A stretch of DNA of 64,000 bases, taken from Algibacter lectus (GTDB lineage: Bacteria; Bacteroidota; Bacteroidia; Flavobacteriales; Flavobacteriaceae). The notes beneath the pieces are model-generated. The model was not told the DNA's origin and made no database searches. It saw only the letters and a list, made by a program, of their open reading frames with translations. Shown here in pieces: positions 44,446 through 52,715 of this stretch. Where the stretch lies: NCBI RefSeq assembly GCF_900112395.1, contig NZ_FOLN01000010.1, positions 112,090 through 176,089 on the forward strand. Direction: 5' to 3'. Each line of letters starts with the position of its first letter. The stretch's first letter is position 1. Made by a program: the position numbers and the translations under genes.

Positions 44446-44970
44446 CTAACTTTTTAGTACAAACTGCTTTTTAATACTCGCAATATCTTCTTCTGTTATT
44501 TTTTTAGCCGATTTCTTTATTTTTTCAATAAAAACATCTGCCTCTTCTTTAGTTCCTGGAGCGCCTAAATTCTGGCCTTTAGCATTGTAAGCATTTGTAA
44601 TTACATTTAAATCGGCATCTAGAATTACCCAAAACGGTAAACCTGCTTTTTCGCCGTTATATTTTTTTAGTAAATCGTTAGATCCCGGATTCTCTAAATG
44701 TTCCTTTCCTTTAGATTCTTTTACAACAATAGGCACCGTAACATAGTTTGCTTCAAAAAAGGCTTTAGTTTCATCGGCTTTCATGTCTTTTGTCATTTTT
44801 TTGCACCAACCACACCAAGAAGCTTCAAACTTTATAAATATAGCTTTGCCTTCTTTTTTAGCTTCGGTCTGCGCTTTATCTAATAAGCTAGAGGTGCTTT
44901 CTTGAGCCAAAATAGAGTTGTTAAAAGCAAGTAAACTGGTAACAAAAAGGATTAAAATTTTAATTTTCAT
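44446..44970 (-). CDS. Secreted thioredoxin-family protein
   Basis: 174 aa. Signal peptide (about 1-22, ending NSILAQ). The thioredoxin fold carries the active site ASWCGWCKKM (C-G-W-C), followed by YVTVPIVVKES and LPFWVILDADLNVIT with the cis-Pro region. Likely a periplasmic thiol-disulphide enzyme or reductant carrier of the DsbD/SoxW-like thioredoxin_7 type. A TACATTTG box lies 21 nt before the start. Monocistronic. Confidence 0.92.
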   Translation of the reverse strand: MKIKILILFVTSLLAFNNSILAQESTSSLLDKAQTEAKKEGKAIFIKFEASWCGWCKKMTKDMKADETKAFFEANYVTVPIVVKESKGKEHLENPGSNDLLKKYNGEKAGLPFWVILDADLNVITNAYNAKGQNLGAPGTKEEADVFIEKIKKSAKKITEEDIASIKKQFVLKS

Positions 44971-44991
44971 GAATAAGTTTTTAAGGTATTA

Positions 44992-44999
44992 TCAAATGT
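44992..44999 (-). promoter_or_regulatory. Candidate -7 box for the thioredoxin-family gene
   Basis: TACATTTG on the minus strand, 21 nt before the start codon. Confidence 0.45.
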
Positions 45000-45024
45000 A
45001 AAAAAATAATTAGAGTTACTTCTA

Positions 45025-45489
45025 TTAAAAGGCTAATTCCATTTTAATATCGGCGCGTTCGTAATGGTTGTTTTCTTCCAAAGGGATTTCAACAAAACCA
45101 TACTTTTTATAGACGTAAATGGCGTTTTCTAATTTCCGGTTAGAATAAATAATAAGTTTAGGGATCTGTTTGGTTTTAGCAAAGTGAATAACATTATGCA
45201 TAAGTTTTTGCCCAATTTTAAATCCGCGATGAGCCGGAGAAACTGCCATTTTGGTTAATTCAAAATTATTAGTGCCTTCCATTTTCATTAAAGCTACGGT
45301 GCCAACAATATCATTATTCAATTTTGCGAAAAATATATGGCCACCTTGGTCTATAATATGGGTTTCACAATTTTTAAGTATCATTTCATCGTAAGGTTCT
45401 ACATAAAAAAGCGATTTTAACCACTCTATATTTAGGTTATAAAAATCTGTTGTGTATTTTTGCTCGAAAGGTATTATTTCTACCGTCAT
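45025..45489 (-). CDS. GNAT family N-acetyltransferase
   Basis: 154 aa. The N-terminus MTVEIIPFEQKYTTDFYNLN is typical of a Bacteroidota GNAT subgroup. FELTKMAVSPAHRGFKIGQKL contains the acetyl-CoA loop (R-x-x-x-x-G, slightly degenerate). IYSNRKLENAIYVYKKYGF is the C-terminal block. Substrate unknown. Adjacent to but not overlapping the thioredoxin gene. Confidence 0.9.
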   Translation of the reverse strand: MTVEIIPFEQKYTTDFYNLNIEWLKSLFYVEPYDEMILKNCETHIIDQGGHIFFAKLNNDIVGTVALMKMEGTNNFELTKMAVSPAHRGFKIGQKLMHNVIHFAKTKQIPKLIIYSNRKLENAIYVYKKYGFVEIPLEENNHYERADIKMELAF

Positions 45490-45646
45490 AATTGTTTGTT
45501 AGTTCTTTTTAAAAAAGAGAGAACTAAATTACGTTATATTTATTTTTAACAAGGGTATTCGATCCAAAATAATAAGTGGTGCGTATATAGAACAAATGTC
45601 GACAGTACATTTAGTATTAAAACTAAAATTTAAATTTATAAAATAT

Positions 45647-46531
45647 ATGGAAAATTCTAACAACAGTACAGGGCTAAAAGTGGCTTTAGGGATTGCATTG
45701 GTTTTATTTTTGGCAACTGGTTTTTACGCCATGAACCTTAATAAGAAAAGTAACGAGGTAGAGCAGGAGTTAACCGAACAAAAACGTTTGGTAATGAACG
45801 ATCTTAACACAATGGCTAAACAATATGATGAGGCAATTAGTGAAAATCAAATTTCGAACAAAAATTTAATTGATGCTCGAGGTAGAATTCAAGGATTAAT
45901 AGATTCTTTACAAATTTCTGAAACTAACGTAAAAAGTTTGTGGAGATACAAACAAAAATACGCATCGTTACAAAAAGAAATGGATGTGTTATTAGCACAA
46001 AATGATTCTTTACGCGTAGAGAACTCGTATTTAGCAACATCTTTAGATAGCACAAGAGTGCGTTTAGAAGAGCGTACTATTTTTACAGATTCTTTATTGA
46101 TACAAAATACGGCATTAGCCGAAGTAGTTAACAATGCCTCTGTTTTAGGTGCTGTAGGTTTAAAAGGTTTTGGCGTTATAGAGCGTGCTTCTGGAAAATT
46201 AATTCCAACAGAACGTGCTAGCCGTACAGATAAAATTAGAGTTTGCTTTACGGTTCCTAAAAATGCGTTAGTACAAAGTGGAGATCAAGAATTGTATGTA
46301 CAAGTTGTAGACCCATTAAACCGTACGTTAGGCTTAAACGAGCAAGTACAGTTCGATGAAACTATTGTAAACTATAGTATGATTAGTAAATTTAACTATG
46401 AAAACATAAGTCTTAATGTGTGCGAGTTTGTTGCATCTGAAGGGAAAGAGAAGTTTGAAAAAGGACGTTACGTGGTTAATGTTTATAACGATAAAGATTT
46501 AGTATCAAGCTCTGAGTTTAGGCTTAAATAG
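45647..46531 (+). CDS. Membrane-anchored coiled-coil protein, function unknown
   Basis: 294 aa from the ATG at 45647 (MENSNNSTGLKVALG); an ATG at 45596 would add 17 basic residues. One membrane helix (about 9-28, VALGIALVLFLATGFYAM), then a long coiled coil (about 30-165, repeated LLAQNDSLRVEN-type heptads), then a beta-rich C-terminal domain (about 170-294: RTDKIRVCFTVPKNALVQSG, LYVQVVDPLNRTLG). Probably periplasmic or envelope-spanning. Such proteins are often misnamed chromosome-partitioning proteins because of the coiled coil. A perfect terminator follows. Confidence 0.75.
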   Translation: MENSNNSTGLKVALGIALVLFLATGFYAMNLNKKSNEVEQELTEQKRLVMNDLNTMAKQYDEAISENQISNKNLIDARGRIQGLIDSLQISETNVKSLWRYKQKYASLQKEMDVLLAQNDSLRVENSYLATSLDSTRVRLEERTIFTDSLLIQNTALAEVVNNASVLGAVGLKGFGVIERASGKLIPTERASRTDKIRVCFTVPKNALVQSGDQELYVQVVDPLNRTLGLNEQVQFDETIVNYSMISKFNYENISLNVCEFVASEGKEKFEKGRYVVNVYNDKDLVSSSEFRLK

Positions 46532-46557
46532 ACTCATTAATTAACACTTAATAGCTG

Positions 46558-46584
46558 AAACTCAAGTTTTTTAAACTTGAGTTT
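46558..46584 (+). terminator. Terminator of the coiled-coil protein gene
   Basis: 12-bp arms AAACTCAAGTTT (46558-46569) and AAACTTGAGTTT (46573-46584), 3-nt loop, followed by Ts. Confidence 0.9.
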
Positions 46585-46642
46585 TTTTTATTTAAAAAAC
46601 GACTGTTTTTGCGTTTAAACCGATTTATTGGTCGTTTTATCT

Positions 46643-46650
46643 TATATTTG
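46643..46650 (+). promoter_or_regulatory. Candidate -7 box for the 46688 lipoprotein gene
   Basis: TATATTTG, 37 nt before the start codon. Confidence 0.5.
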
Positions 46651-46687
46651 AAAACTTAAATTAAAAATAAACCCCAAAAAATAACCT

Positions 46688-47224
46688 ATGAAAACTATTA
46701 AATTAATTGTAAGCGCATTTCTATTAACCTTAATTGTTGGTTGCGATGCGCTAGATGAATTAACCAAATTTGAAATTAATTACACCGAATCTGTTGTTAT
46801 ACAATCGACCACTGTGGTAGATGTGCCTTTTTTCATGGAAACACCAGAAGTTACTACAAACTCGGAATCTACTTTTGAGAATAACAATACCAAGAAAGAT
46901 TTAATAGAGTCTATTAATCTTACCGATATGGAATTGAAGTTGATCTCACCAGAAGAGGGCAATTTTAATTTTTTGAATTCTATTAATATTTATATTTCTG
47001 CGGAAGATGAAGAGGAAATGTTAATTGCTTGGATGGAAGAGGTACCGGAAAATGCAGAAAAGAGCCTTATGCTGGAAACAACTAGCGAAGATTTAAAGGT
47101 GTATATTAAAAGTGATGCTTATACACTTAGAGTAGAAGCTGTAACAGATGAGTTAATTTCTGAAGACCATAATATTGATGTGAATTCTACATTTTATGTA
47201 GATGCTAAAATATTTGGATTATAA
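46688..47224 (+). CDS. Lipoprotein of unknown function
   Basis: 178 aa. Signal peptide with lipobox TLIVGCDA (Cys about 19). The mature part is acidic and Thr/Ser-rich with beta-strand-like alternation (ESVVIQSTTVVDVPFF, KVYIKSDAYTLRVEA, NSTFYVDAKIFGL). No conserved enzymatic motif is seen. A TATATTTG box lies 37 nt upstream. Stands alone between two terminator or repeat regions. Confidence 0.72.
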   Translation: MKTIKLIVSAFLLTLIVGCDALDELTKFEINYTESVVIQSTTVVDVPFFMETPEVTTNSESTFENNNTKKDLIESINLTDMELKLISPEEGNFNFLNSINIYISAEDEEEMLIAWMEEVPENAEKSLMLETTSEDLKVYIKSDAYTLRVEAVTDELISEDHNIDVNSTFYVDAKIFGL

Positions 47225-47291
47225 TATTATTACAAGTAGTTGTAGTGGTTTAAATGGCACTTTGCTTTATAGAACTACCGCTGCGAGCTAT

Positions 47292-47386
47292 GCGCAAGGG
47301 ATAGCAGTGTAAAGCCCACAGTAAGTCCGATGAGAATCGGGCTTACGAGGACTTGCAACGTATAGCCCGACCCGATAGGGTTGCGC
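47292..47386 (-). repeat. Structured intergenic repeat, copy 2 (inverted relative to copy 1)
   Basis: Outer stem GCGCAA (47292-47297) / TTGCGC (47381-47386). Inner 11-bp hairpin 47321-47331 / 47336-47346 with one T-G pair and a GAGA loop. Local ACCC (47370-47373) / GGGT (47378-47381) around GATA beside AGCCCG. Compared with copy 1 the outer stem changes GCGTTA/TAACGC to GCGCAA/TTGCGC, keeping pairing. Confidence 0.65.
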
Positions 47387-47433
47387 CCAAAATAAAGTTA
47401 TTGACTAGGGTTTCTACTTATCTTTTTTTGCAT

Positions 47434-47441
47434 TACCTTTG
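47434..47441 (+). promoter_or_regulatory. Candidate -7 box for pyrR-pyrB
   Basis: TACCTTTG, 26 nt before the ATG at 47468. A TTG at 47456, which would extend the protein by four residues, is less likely. Confidence 0.45.
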
Positions 47442-47467
47442 TTTACCAAATACGTTTGGAACACCAT

Positions 47468-48007
47468 ATGAGTCAAAAAGTTTTACTTAACGCTAAAGCC
47501 ATAAATATCATTCTTCACAGATTGGCTTGCCAGCTTATTGAACGACATCACGATTTTTCGAATACCGTTTTAATTGGTTTGCAACCACGTGGTGTGTTTT
47601 TAGCGAGCCGATTGGCCAAAATTTTAACCGAAGATTATAAAATTAAAGATATTAAATTAGGGCAATTGGATATTACTTTTTATCGTGACGATTTTAGACG
47701 TAGCGATAAACCGTTGGAAGCCAATGCTACTAAAATTAATTTTTTGGTTGAAGAAAAAAATGTCGTTTTTGTGGACGATGTGTTATACACTGGGCGAAGT
47801 ATTCGTTCGGCTTTAACGGCTATACAATCTTTTGGGCGACCGAAAGAAATTGAACTTTTAACACTTATTGATAGACGTTTTAGTAGACATTTACCGATAC
47901 AGCCCGATTACCGTGGCCGCCAGGTAGATGTAATTAACAACGAAAAAGTGAAAGTAAACTGGACGGAGCAAGATGGTGAAGACGCGGTTTATTTAATTGA
48001 AAAATAG
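47468..48007 (+). CDS. pyrR: Bifunctional pyrimidine regulatory protein / uracil phosphoribosyltransferase PyrR
   Basis: 179 aa from the ATG at 47468. The PRPP-binding motif VVFVDDVLYTGRSIRSAL is unmistakable; IGLQPRGVFLA and LDITFYRDDF are PyrR hallmarks. In Gram-positive bacteria PyrR binds pyr leader RNA and attenuates transcription; in Bacteroidota it may serve mainly as a phosphoribosyltransferase. pyrB follows 79 nt downstream. The 26-nt leader shows no obvious attenuator. Confidence 0.94.
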   Translation: MSQKVLLNAKAINIILHRLACQLIERHHDFSNTVLIGLQPRGVFLASRLAKILTEDYKIKDIKLGQLDITFYRDDFRRSDKPLEANATKINFLVEEKNVVFVDDVLYTGRSIRSALTAIQSFGRPKEIELLTLIDRRFSRHLPIQPDYRGRQVDVINNEKVKVNWTEQDGEDAVYLIEK

Positions 48008-48086
48008 TTTTTTAGTTTTAAAAGAAGCTAGGTAATATACAATTTGAACAACTGGCAACTATTGGGGCCAACTGAATATTAAAATC

Positions 48087-49016
48087 ATGAGCGAATTAAG
48101 TGTAAACCACTTATTAGGTATTAAATACCTGAACAAACAGGATATTCAACTTATTTTTGAAACGGCCGATCATTTTAAAGAGGTTATAAACCGACCGATT
48201 AAAAAGGTGCCTTCGCTACGTGATATTACCATTGCCAATTTATTTTTTGAAAACTCTACAAGAACAAAATTATCGTTCGAGTTGGCAGAGAAACGTTTGT
48301 CTGCCGATGTGTTAAATTTTTCTTCAGCACAATCGTCTGTTAAAAAAGGGGAAACTTTAATTGATACGGTAAACAATATTTTATCCATGAAAGTGGATAT
48401 GGTTGTAATGCGTCATCCAAACCCTGGTGCTGGTGTGTTTTTATCTAAGCATGTAAACGCAAGTATTATTAATGCTGGAGATGGCGCGCATGAACACCCT
48501 ACGCAAGCCTTGTTAGATTCGTATTCTATTAGAGAAAAATTAGGCGGTGTTAAAGGGAAAAAAGTGGTTATTGTTGGCGATATTCTGCATAGTAGAGTAG
48601 CACTGTCTAACATATTTGCATTGCAATTACAAGGTGCTGAGGTTATGGTTTGCGGACCAAAAACTTTATTGCCAAAATATATTGATAAATTAGGGGTAAA
48701 GGTAGAAACCGATTTAAGGAAAGCTTTAAATTGGTGTGATGTTGCTAATATGCTACGTGTACAAAACGAACGTATGGATATTAGTTATTTTCCATCAACA
48801 CGAGAATATACGCAACAATTTGGAGTTACAAAAGATTTGCTAAATTCGCTAGATAAAGAAATTACCATTATGCATCCCGGACCAATAAACCGTGGCGTTG
48901 AGATTACGAGCGATGTTGCCGATTCTGATCAGGCTATAATTCTAGATCAGGTGCAGAATGGGGTTGCCGTACGTATGGCGGTAATTTATTTATTGGCATC
49001 TAAAATAAAACAATAG
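48087..49016 (+). CDS. pyrB: Aspartate carbamoyltransferase catalytic subunit PyrB
   Basis: 309 aa. Carbamoyl phosphate + aspartate to carbamoyl-aspartate, the committed pyrimidine step. The carbamoyl-phosphate motif FENSTRTKLSFE, the loop SSAQSSVKKGETL, HPTQALLD and the late MHPGPINRGVEI are all present. No pyrI regulatory subunit nearby. Upstream pyrR, downstream a small STAS-like gene after 2 nt. The dihydroorotase-like protein without HxH (37-38 kb) could be its structural partner (inference). Confidence 0.97.
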   Translation: MSELSVNHLLGIKYLNKQDIQLIFETADHFKEVINRPIKKVPSLRDITIANLFFENSTRTKLSFELAEKRLSADVLNFSSAQSSVKKGETLIDTVNNILSMKVDMVVMRHPNPGAGVFLSKHVNASIINAGDGAHEHPTQALLDSYSIREKLGGVKGKKVVIVGDILHSRVALSNIFALQLQGAEVMVCGPKTLLPKYIDKLGVKVETDLRKALNWCDVANMLRVQNERMDISYFPSTREYTQQFGVTKDLLNSLDKEITIMHPGPINRGVEITSDVADSDQAIILDQVQNGVAVRMAVIYLLASKIKQ

Positions 49017-49018
49017 TT

Positions 49019-49351
49019 ATGATTATTGATCAAAAAGAAAATACATCTATTATTACTCAAGAGAAAGCTACGAGTATAGAATTGATAAAAAAAATACAGG
49101 CCTTATATCCTAAGTTTAAAAACAATAATATTATTGTTGCTTTAACATCTTTAGAGGCTATAAGTACGGATGAGGTTGCAGAGTTTTTACAAATTTCTAA
49201 AACACATCGTGCTGCTAAGCATTCTTTCGTTATTGTATCTAGTAAAATAGATTTAGACGAAGCTCCAGAAGATTTAGCTATTGTACCTACCTTACAAGAA
49301 GCTCACGACCTTATTGAAATGGAGGTTATGGAACGCGACTTAGGTTTGTAA
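49019..49351 (+). CDS. Small STAS-like protein, function unknown
   Basis: 110 aa, soluble. The pattern NNIIVALTSLEAISTDEVAE, then SKTHRAAKHSFVIVSS and VPTLQEAHDLIEME, matches the layout of an anti-sigma-antagonist-type STAS domain (strand, helix start with Asp or Ser, final helix 'eAl'). The usual phosphorylatable Ser/Asp-Ser-Ser is degenerate (IST). Starts 2 nt after pyrB and ends 1 nt before the DUF3291 gene, so it belongs to the pyrB-rnz run. From memory, homologues may carry a ribonuclease Z label because of position. Confidence 0.65.
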   Translation: MIIDQKENTSIITQEKATSIELIKKIQALYPKFKNNNIIVALTSLEAISTDEVAEFLQISKTHRAAKHSFVIVSSKIDLDEAPEDLAIVPTLQEAHDLIEMEVMERDLGL

Positions 49352-49352
49352 A

Positions 49353-49823
49353 ATGAGTAAATTCTATTTAGCCCAAGTAAATATTGCCAAATGTTTGGCG
49401 CCACTTAGCGATCCCATTATGCAAGGTTTTATAAATAATGTGGATAAAATGAATGCCATTGCTGATAGTAGTGAGGGGTTTGTTTGGCGTTTAAAAGATG
49501 AGGATAAAGATGCTGCTGTTTTAGTTTTTAAAGATGATACTTTAATTATTAACATATCGGTTTGGGAAAGCAGAGAAGCCCTTTTTAATTACACTTACAA
49601 CTCCGACCATATTGAAGTTTTTAAGCGTAAAAAAGAATGGTTTAGCAAAATTAAAATGATGCATCTCGCGTTTTGGTACGTGCCAGAAGGCTATATACCA
49701 ACGTTTCAGGATGCTAAAGATAGATTAGATTATTTAAATGCACACGGCGAAACGCCTTATGCTTTTTCTTTTAAAAGCAAGTTTACGGCAGCCGATGCCT
49801 TGCAATATAAAACTTTAAATTAA
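49353..49823 (+). CDS. DUF3291 domain protein
   Basis: 156 aa. LAQVNIAKCLAPLSDPIMQG and LKDEDKDAAVLVFKDD, VWESREALFNYTY and MHLAFWYVPEGYIPTFQDA are characteristic of DUF3291 (a dimeric alpha/beta-barrel, antibiotic-biosynthesis-monooxygenase-like fold). No signal peptide. Function unknown. Follows the STAS-like gene by 1 nt and precedes rnz by 5 nt. Confidence 0.85.
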   Translation: MSKFYLAQVNIAKCLAPLSDPIMQGFINNVDKMNAIADSSEGFVWRLKDEDKDAAVLVFKDDTLIINISVWESREALFNYTYNSDHIEVFKRKKEWFSKIKMMHLAFWYVPEGYIPTFQDAKDRLDYLNAHGETPYAFSFKSKFTAADALQYKTLN

Positions 49824-49828
49824 AATTT

Positions 49829-50737
49829 ATGAAGCTCACTATTTTAGGCTGTTACAGCGCAACTCCAAGAGCTTTAACCAATACTACATCTCAGGTTTTA
49901 GAAATTAATAACCATATGTTTCTAATAGATTGTGGTGAGGGTACACAGGTACATTTACGTAAACATAAAATTAAATTCAATAGAATTAAGCACGTGTTTA
50001 TTTCACATTTGCATGGCGATCACTTTTTTGGGTTAGTAGGTTTAATTTCAACCTTTAGATTATTGAAAAGAGAAGCTGATTTGCATGTTTATGGTCCAAA
50101 AGGCATCAAAGAAATTGTAACACTACAAATGAAATTGGCCGATTCTTGGACAAATTACAACTTGTATTTCCATGAGTTATCTTCCAAAGAATCTCAATTA
50201 GTTTACCAAGACGATGTGGTTGAGGTACACACCATTCCGTTAGAACATCGTATATACACTAACGGCTATTTATTTAAAGAAAAAGAAGGTGAACGTAAAT
50301 TAAATGTAGATTTAGCAGAAGAAGCTAATATAAATGTAGCTTACTACAGAAAGTTAAAACAAGGTTTTGATGTTGAGAACGAAGATGGCGTTTTAATAAG
50401 AAATGAAAGCGTTACAAGTGATGCTGAAAAACCTAAAAGTTACGCATTTTGCAGTGATACCGTCTATAAGGAAGATATTGTACCCATTATAAAAGATGTA
50501 GATGTATTATACCATGAATCGACATTTTTAGAAAAACATGCACATTTAGGACCAAAAACTAAACATTCCACAGCTAAAGAAGCTGCTAGCATTGCTAAGC
50601 AAGCCAATGTGGGCACTTTAGTGTTGGGGCATTTTTCTACACGCTATGGTGGTTTGGATGGCTTTAAAACGGAAGCCGAGGAGGTTTTTGATAATGTAAA
50701 GCTAAGTGGAGATGGTAAGGTGTTCGATTTTAGTTAA
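49829..50737 (+). CDS. rnz: Ribonuclease Z
   Basis: 302 aa metallo-beta-lactamase-fold nuclease that cleaves tRNA 3' trailers. The zinc motif is SHLHGDHFFGLVGL (H-x-H-x-D-H). The exosite-like middle part has HTIPLEHRIYTNGYLF. FCSDTVYKEDI and HESTFLEKH-AHLGPKTKHST complete the set. Last gene of the pyrR-rnz unit, convergent with the gene at 50756 (18-nt gap). Confidence 0.95.
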   Translation: MKLTILGCYSATPRALTNTTSQVLEINNHMFLIDCGEGTQVHLRKHKIKFNRIKHVFISHLHGDHFFGLVGLISTFRLLKREADLHVYGPKGIKEIVTLQMKLADSWTNYNLYFHELSSKESQLVYQDDVVEVHTIPLEHRIYTNGYLFKEKEGERKLNVDLAEEANINVAYYRKLKQGFDVENEDGVLIRNESVTSDAEKPKSYAFCSDTVYKEDIVPIIKDVDVLYHESTFLEKHAHLGPKTKHSTAKEAASIAKQANVGTLVLGHFSTRYGGLDGFKTEAEEVFDNVKLSGDGKVFDFS

Positions 50738-50755
50738 GAGAGGTTATTTTTAAGG

Positions 50756-51172
50756 CTATACTTTTAGCTTTTTAAATTTTTGTAGCCAAGTAATACCTTC
50801 TTCTAAGGATAAGCAGCGTTTTAATTTTTTTTGTGAAAAGTATTTTTCTAGGGTAGCTACTTTATAGCTAGAGTTTTGGTAAATTATTATTGCACTTGCA
50901 ATCATAAAGTTATATTCGCTATGAGCTCTTACCCAATTATTTGGATCTACGGAATAATTGTTAATTCTGTTGGAGATAAAACCAATTTTACAATCTTCAC
51001 CATAAAATTCTAAAATTTTATTAATCATCATGGAGCATTTATCCCAATCAAAATGTACGCCTTCATTCAATTCTGAAATTACAATATTGTTGCAGAAATA
51101 GTATGTTCCGAAGGGAAGTTCTATTTCCTTATGTGTCATGCTATTAAAGTATTTTGTTTTTTTAAATTGCAT
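50756..51172 (-). CDS. Hypothetical protein, possible STAS/SpoIIAA-like
   Basis: 138 aa. No signal peptide. It begins MQFKKTKYFNSMTHKEIELP, with an internal ATG (MTHKE) as an alternative. The middle (CKIGFISNRINNYSVDPNNWV) and the end (LSLEEGITWLQKFKK) look like a strand followed by a helix, reminiscent of SpoIIAA/STAS-like folds, but I do not claim a family. A TAAATTTG box ends 5 nt before the start. Confidence 0.6.
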   Translation of the reverse strand: MQFKKTKYFNSMTHKEIELPFGTYYFCNNIVISELNEGVHFDWDKCSMMINKILEFYGEDCKIGFISNRINNYSVDPNNWVRAHSEYNFMIASAIIIYQNSSYKVATLEKYFSQKKLKRCLSLEEGITWLQKFKKLKV

Positions 51173-51177
51173 ATTTC

Positions 51178-51185
51178 CAAATTTA
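51178..51185 (-). promoter_or_regulatory. -7 box 5 nt before the 51172 start codon
   Basis: TAAATTTG on the minus strand ends 5 nt before the ATG of the minus-strand gene, another near-leaderless layout. Confidence 0.45.
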
Positions 51186-51257
51186 ACTCTTTAAAAATAT
51201 GAAAATTCTCACACAATAAAAATTTAAAGAATCTTTTTTTTTCGTTAATTTGTATCT

Positions 51258-51905
51258 ATGGAAAAGGACTTAAGTAACTACAGAAAATCTTACGATAAAG
51301 GTGAATTGCTTTTAGAAGAAGTACCAGAAAATCCGTTAGAATTATTTCAAAAATGGTTTCACGAGGTAGATTTACACTTTGCTGAAGATGAAACAAATGC
51401 GATGACGGTTTCAACTTTAGGCTTAGATGGTTTTCCAAAAAACAGAGTGGTACTTTTAAAGCGCTACACTTACGAAGGATTTATTTTTTATACTAATTAT
51501 GAGAGTGAAAAAGGAAAAGCTATAGCAGCGAACCCTAATGTTTGCTTATCATTTTTTTGGCATGGTGCAGAACGACAAATTATTATAAAAGGACGAGCAG
51601 AAAAAATTGCTGAGAATATGAGTGATGGTTATTTTGAGTCACGACCTGTTGGTAGTCAGTTGGGTGCATTAGTTTCTAACCAAAGTGAGGTGATTCCAAA
51701 TCGTGCTTATCTTGAGACTAAACTTTCGGAATTAGAAAAAGAATATGAGGCTAAACCTATTTTAAGACCAAAATATTGGGGAGGCTATATTGTAAAGCCG
51801 GTAGAAATCGAGTTTTGGCAAGGTCGTCCTAATAGATTACATGATAGAATTAGATATCAACTTCAGGAAGATTACAGTTGGTTAATAAACCGTTTATCTT
51901 CATAA
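51258..51905 (+). CDS. pdxH: Pyridoxamine 5'-phosphate oxidase PdxH
   Basis: 215 aa. FMN-dependent oxidation of pyridoxamine- or pyridoxine-phosphate to pyridoxal phosphate. AMTVSTLGLDGFPKNRVVLLK and YTNYESEKGKAIAANPNVCLSFFWHG (split here) form the FMN site. The C-terminal signature FWQGRPNRLHDRIRYQ is diagnostic. Normal length. Divergent from the hypothetical gene at 50756. Confidence 0.96.
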   Translation: MEKDLSNYRKSYDKGELLLEEVPENPLELFQKWFHEVDLHFAEDETNAMTVSTLGLDGFPKNRVVLLKRYTYEGFIFYTNYESEKGKAIAANPNVCLSFFWHGAERQIIIKGRAEKIAENMSDGYFESRPVGSQLGALVSNQSEVIPNRAYLETKLSELEKEYEAKPILRPKYWGGYIVKPVEIEFWQGRPNRLHDRIRYQLQEDYSWLINRLSS

Positions 51906-51910
51906 AATAA

Positions 51911-51953
51911 CGTTGAAATACATTTTCTAGTTTGAAAAACATGTATTTCAACG
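51911..51953. repeat. Long inverted repeat after pdxH
   Basis: CGTTGAAATACAT (51911-51923) / ATGTATTTCAACG (51941-51953), a perfect 13-bp pair with a 17-nt loop. No T-run follows, so the role as terminator is uncertain. Confidence 0.6.
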
Positions 51954-51966
51954 ATTAAAAGCAAAT

Positions 51967-52043
51967 AAAATCGATGAAATACACGTTGTTTGTCGATTTT
52001 AACATTTCTTTAACACTTTCTTTTAAGTAGGCGAATATCTTTG
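51967..52043 (+). promoter_or_regulatory. Upstream region of the CAP-domain gene: inverted repeat, TTTAAC pair, -7 box
   Basis: AAAATCGA (51967-51974) / TCGATTTT (51993-52000) inverted repeat. TTTAAC at 51998-52003 and 52009-52014 are 11 bp apart (GTTAAA on the opposite strand). TATCTTTG at 52036-52043 is a -7 box 36 nt before the ATG. Confidence 0.5.
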
Positions 52044-52079
52044 TTAAACCCAAAGCAATAATTCAAAAAATTCCTACTT

Positions 52080-52574
52080 ATGAAATCACTTCTAAAATTT
52101 CCGTTAATAGCTCTCATAGCTATGTTTTCTTTTTCTTGTTCCACAGAAAGTATGGATGATAGTGGAGAACAAATCCAAATCGAAGAAACTACTATTCAAG
52201 CCAAAAGTATTGAGGTAGAAACTTTAGAATTAATTAACGATTATAGGGTATCTCAAGGTTTAAATGCTTTAGGTGATATGAATATTGTAAAGTCTGTAGC
52301 TTATAGCCATACAGATTACATGCTAGAAAATAATGAAATCTCTCACGATAACTTTTTTAAGAGAAGTGAGTATTTAAAATCTCATACGGGAGCTGCAAGA
52401 GTTTCAGAAAATGTAGCATATGGTTATAGCTCTGCTCAAACTTTAGTGAAAGCTTGGTTAGCAAGTGAGGGACACCGTAAAAATATTGAAGGTGATTTTA
52501 CAAACTTTGATATCTCGGCAGAACAAAATGCAGAAGGTAGATGGTATTACACTAATATCTTTATTAAAAAATAA
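52080..52574 (+). CDS. CAP-domain (SCP/PR-1-like) lipoprotein
   Basis: 164 aa. Lipobox MFSFSCSTE (Cys about 20). CAP domain about 45-164: ELINDYRVSQGLNAL, YSHTDYMLENNEISHDNF (His pair), ARVSENVAYG (Glu), ASEGHRKNI and YYTNIFIKK. The four usual cavity residues (H, E, H, E-type) are largely visible. Secreted CAP proteins have varied roles; no enzymatic role is assigned. Good -7 box (TATCTTTG) and TTTAAC direct repeats upstream; terminator downstream. Confidence 0.92.
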   Translation: MKSLLKFPLIALIAMFSFSCSTESMDDSGEQIQIEETTIQAKSIEVETLELINDYRVSQGLNALGDMNIVKSVAYSHTDYMLENNEISHDNFFKRSEYLKSHTGAARVSENVAYGYSSAQTLVKAWLASEGHRKNIEGDFTNFDISAEQNAEGRWYYTNIFIKK

Positions 52575-52683
52575 AGTAACTACGTTACTAGAGCATACCT
52601 ATTTATTTACTAATTAATAGCCATAATGAGTTAAACAGGTAAGTTAATAACAATTTGAAGTGTTGTTATCTAGTTTAAAGTAT

Positions 52684-52715
52684 AAAAATCCTCTGATGAA
52701 AATCAGAGGATTTTT
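52684..52715 (+). terminator. Terminator of the CAP-domain gene
   Basis: 14-bp arms AAAAATCCTCTGAT (52684-52697) and ATCAGAGGATTTTT (52702-52715), GAAA loop, T-run after. Confidence 0.9.
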
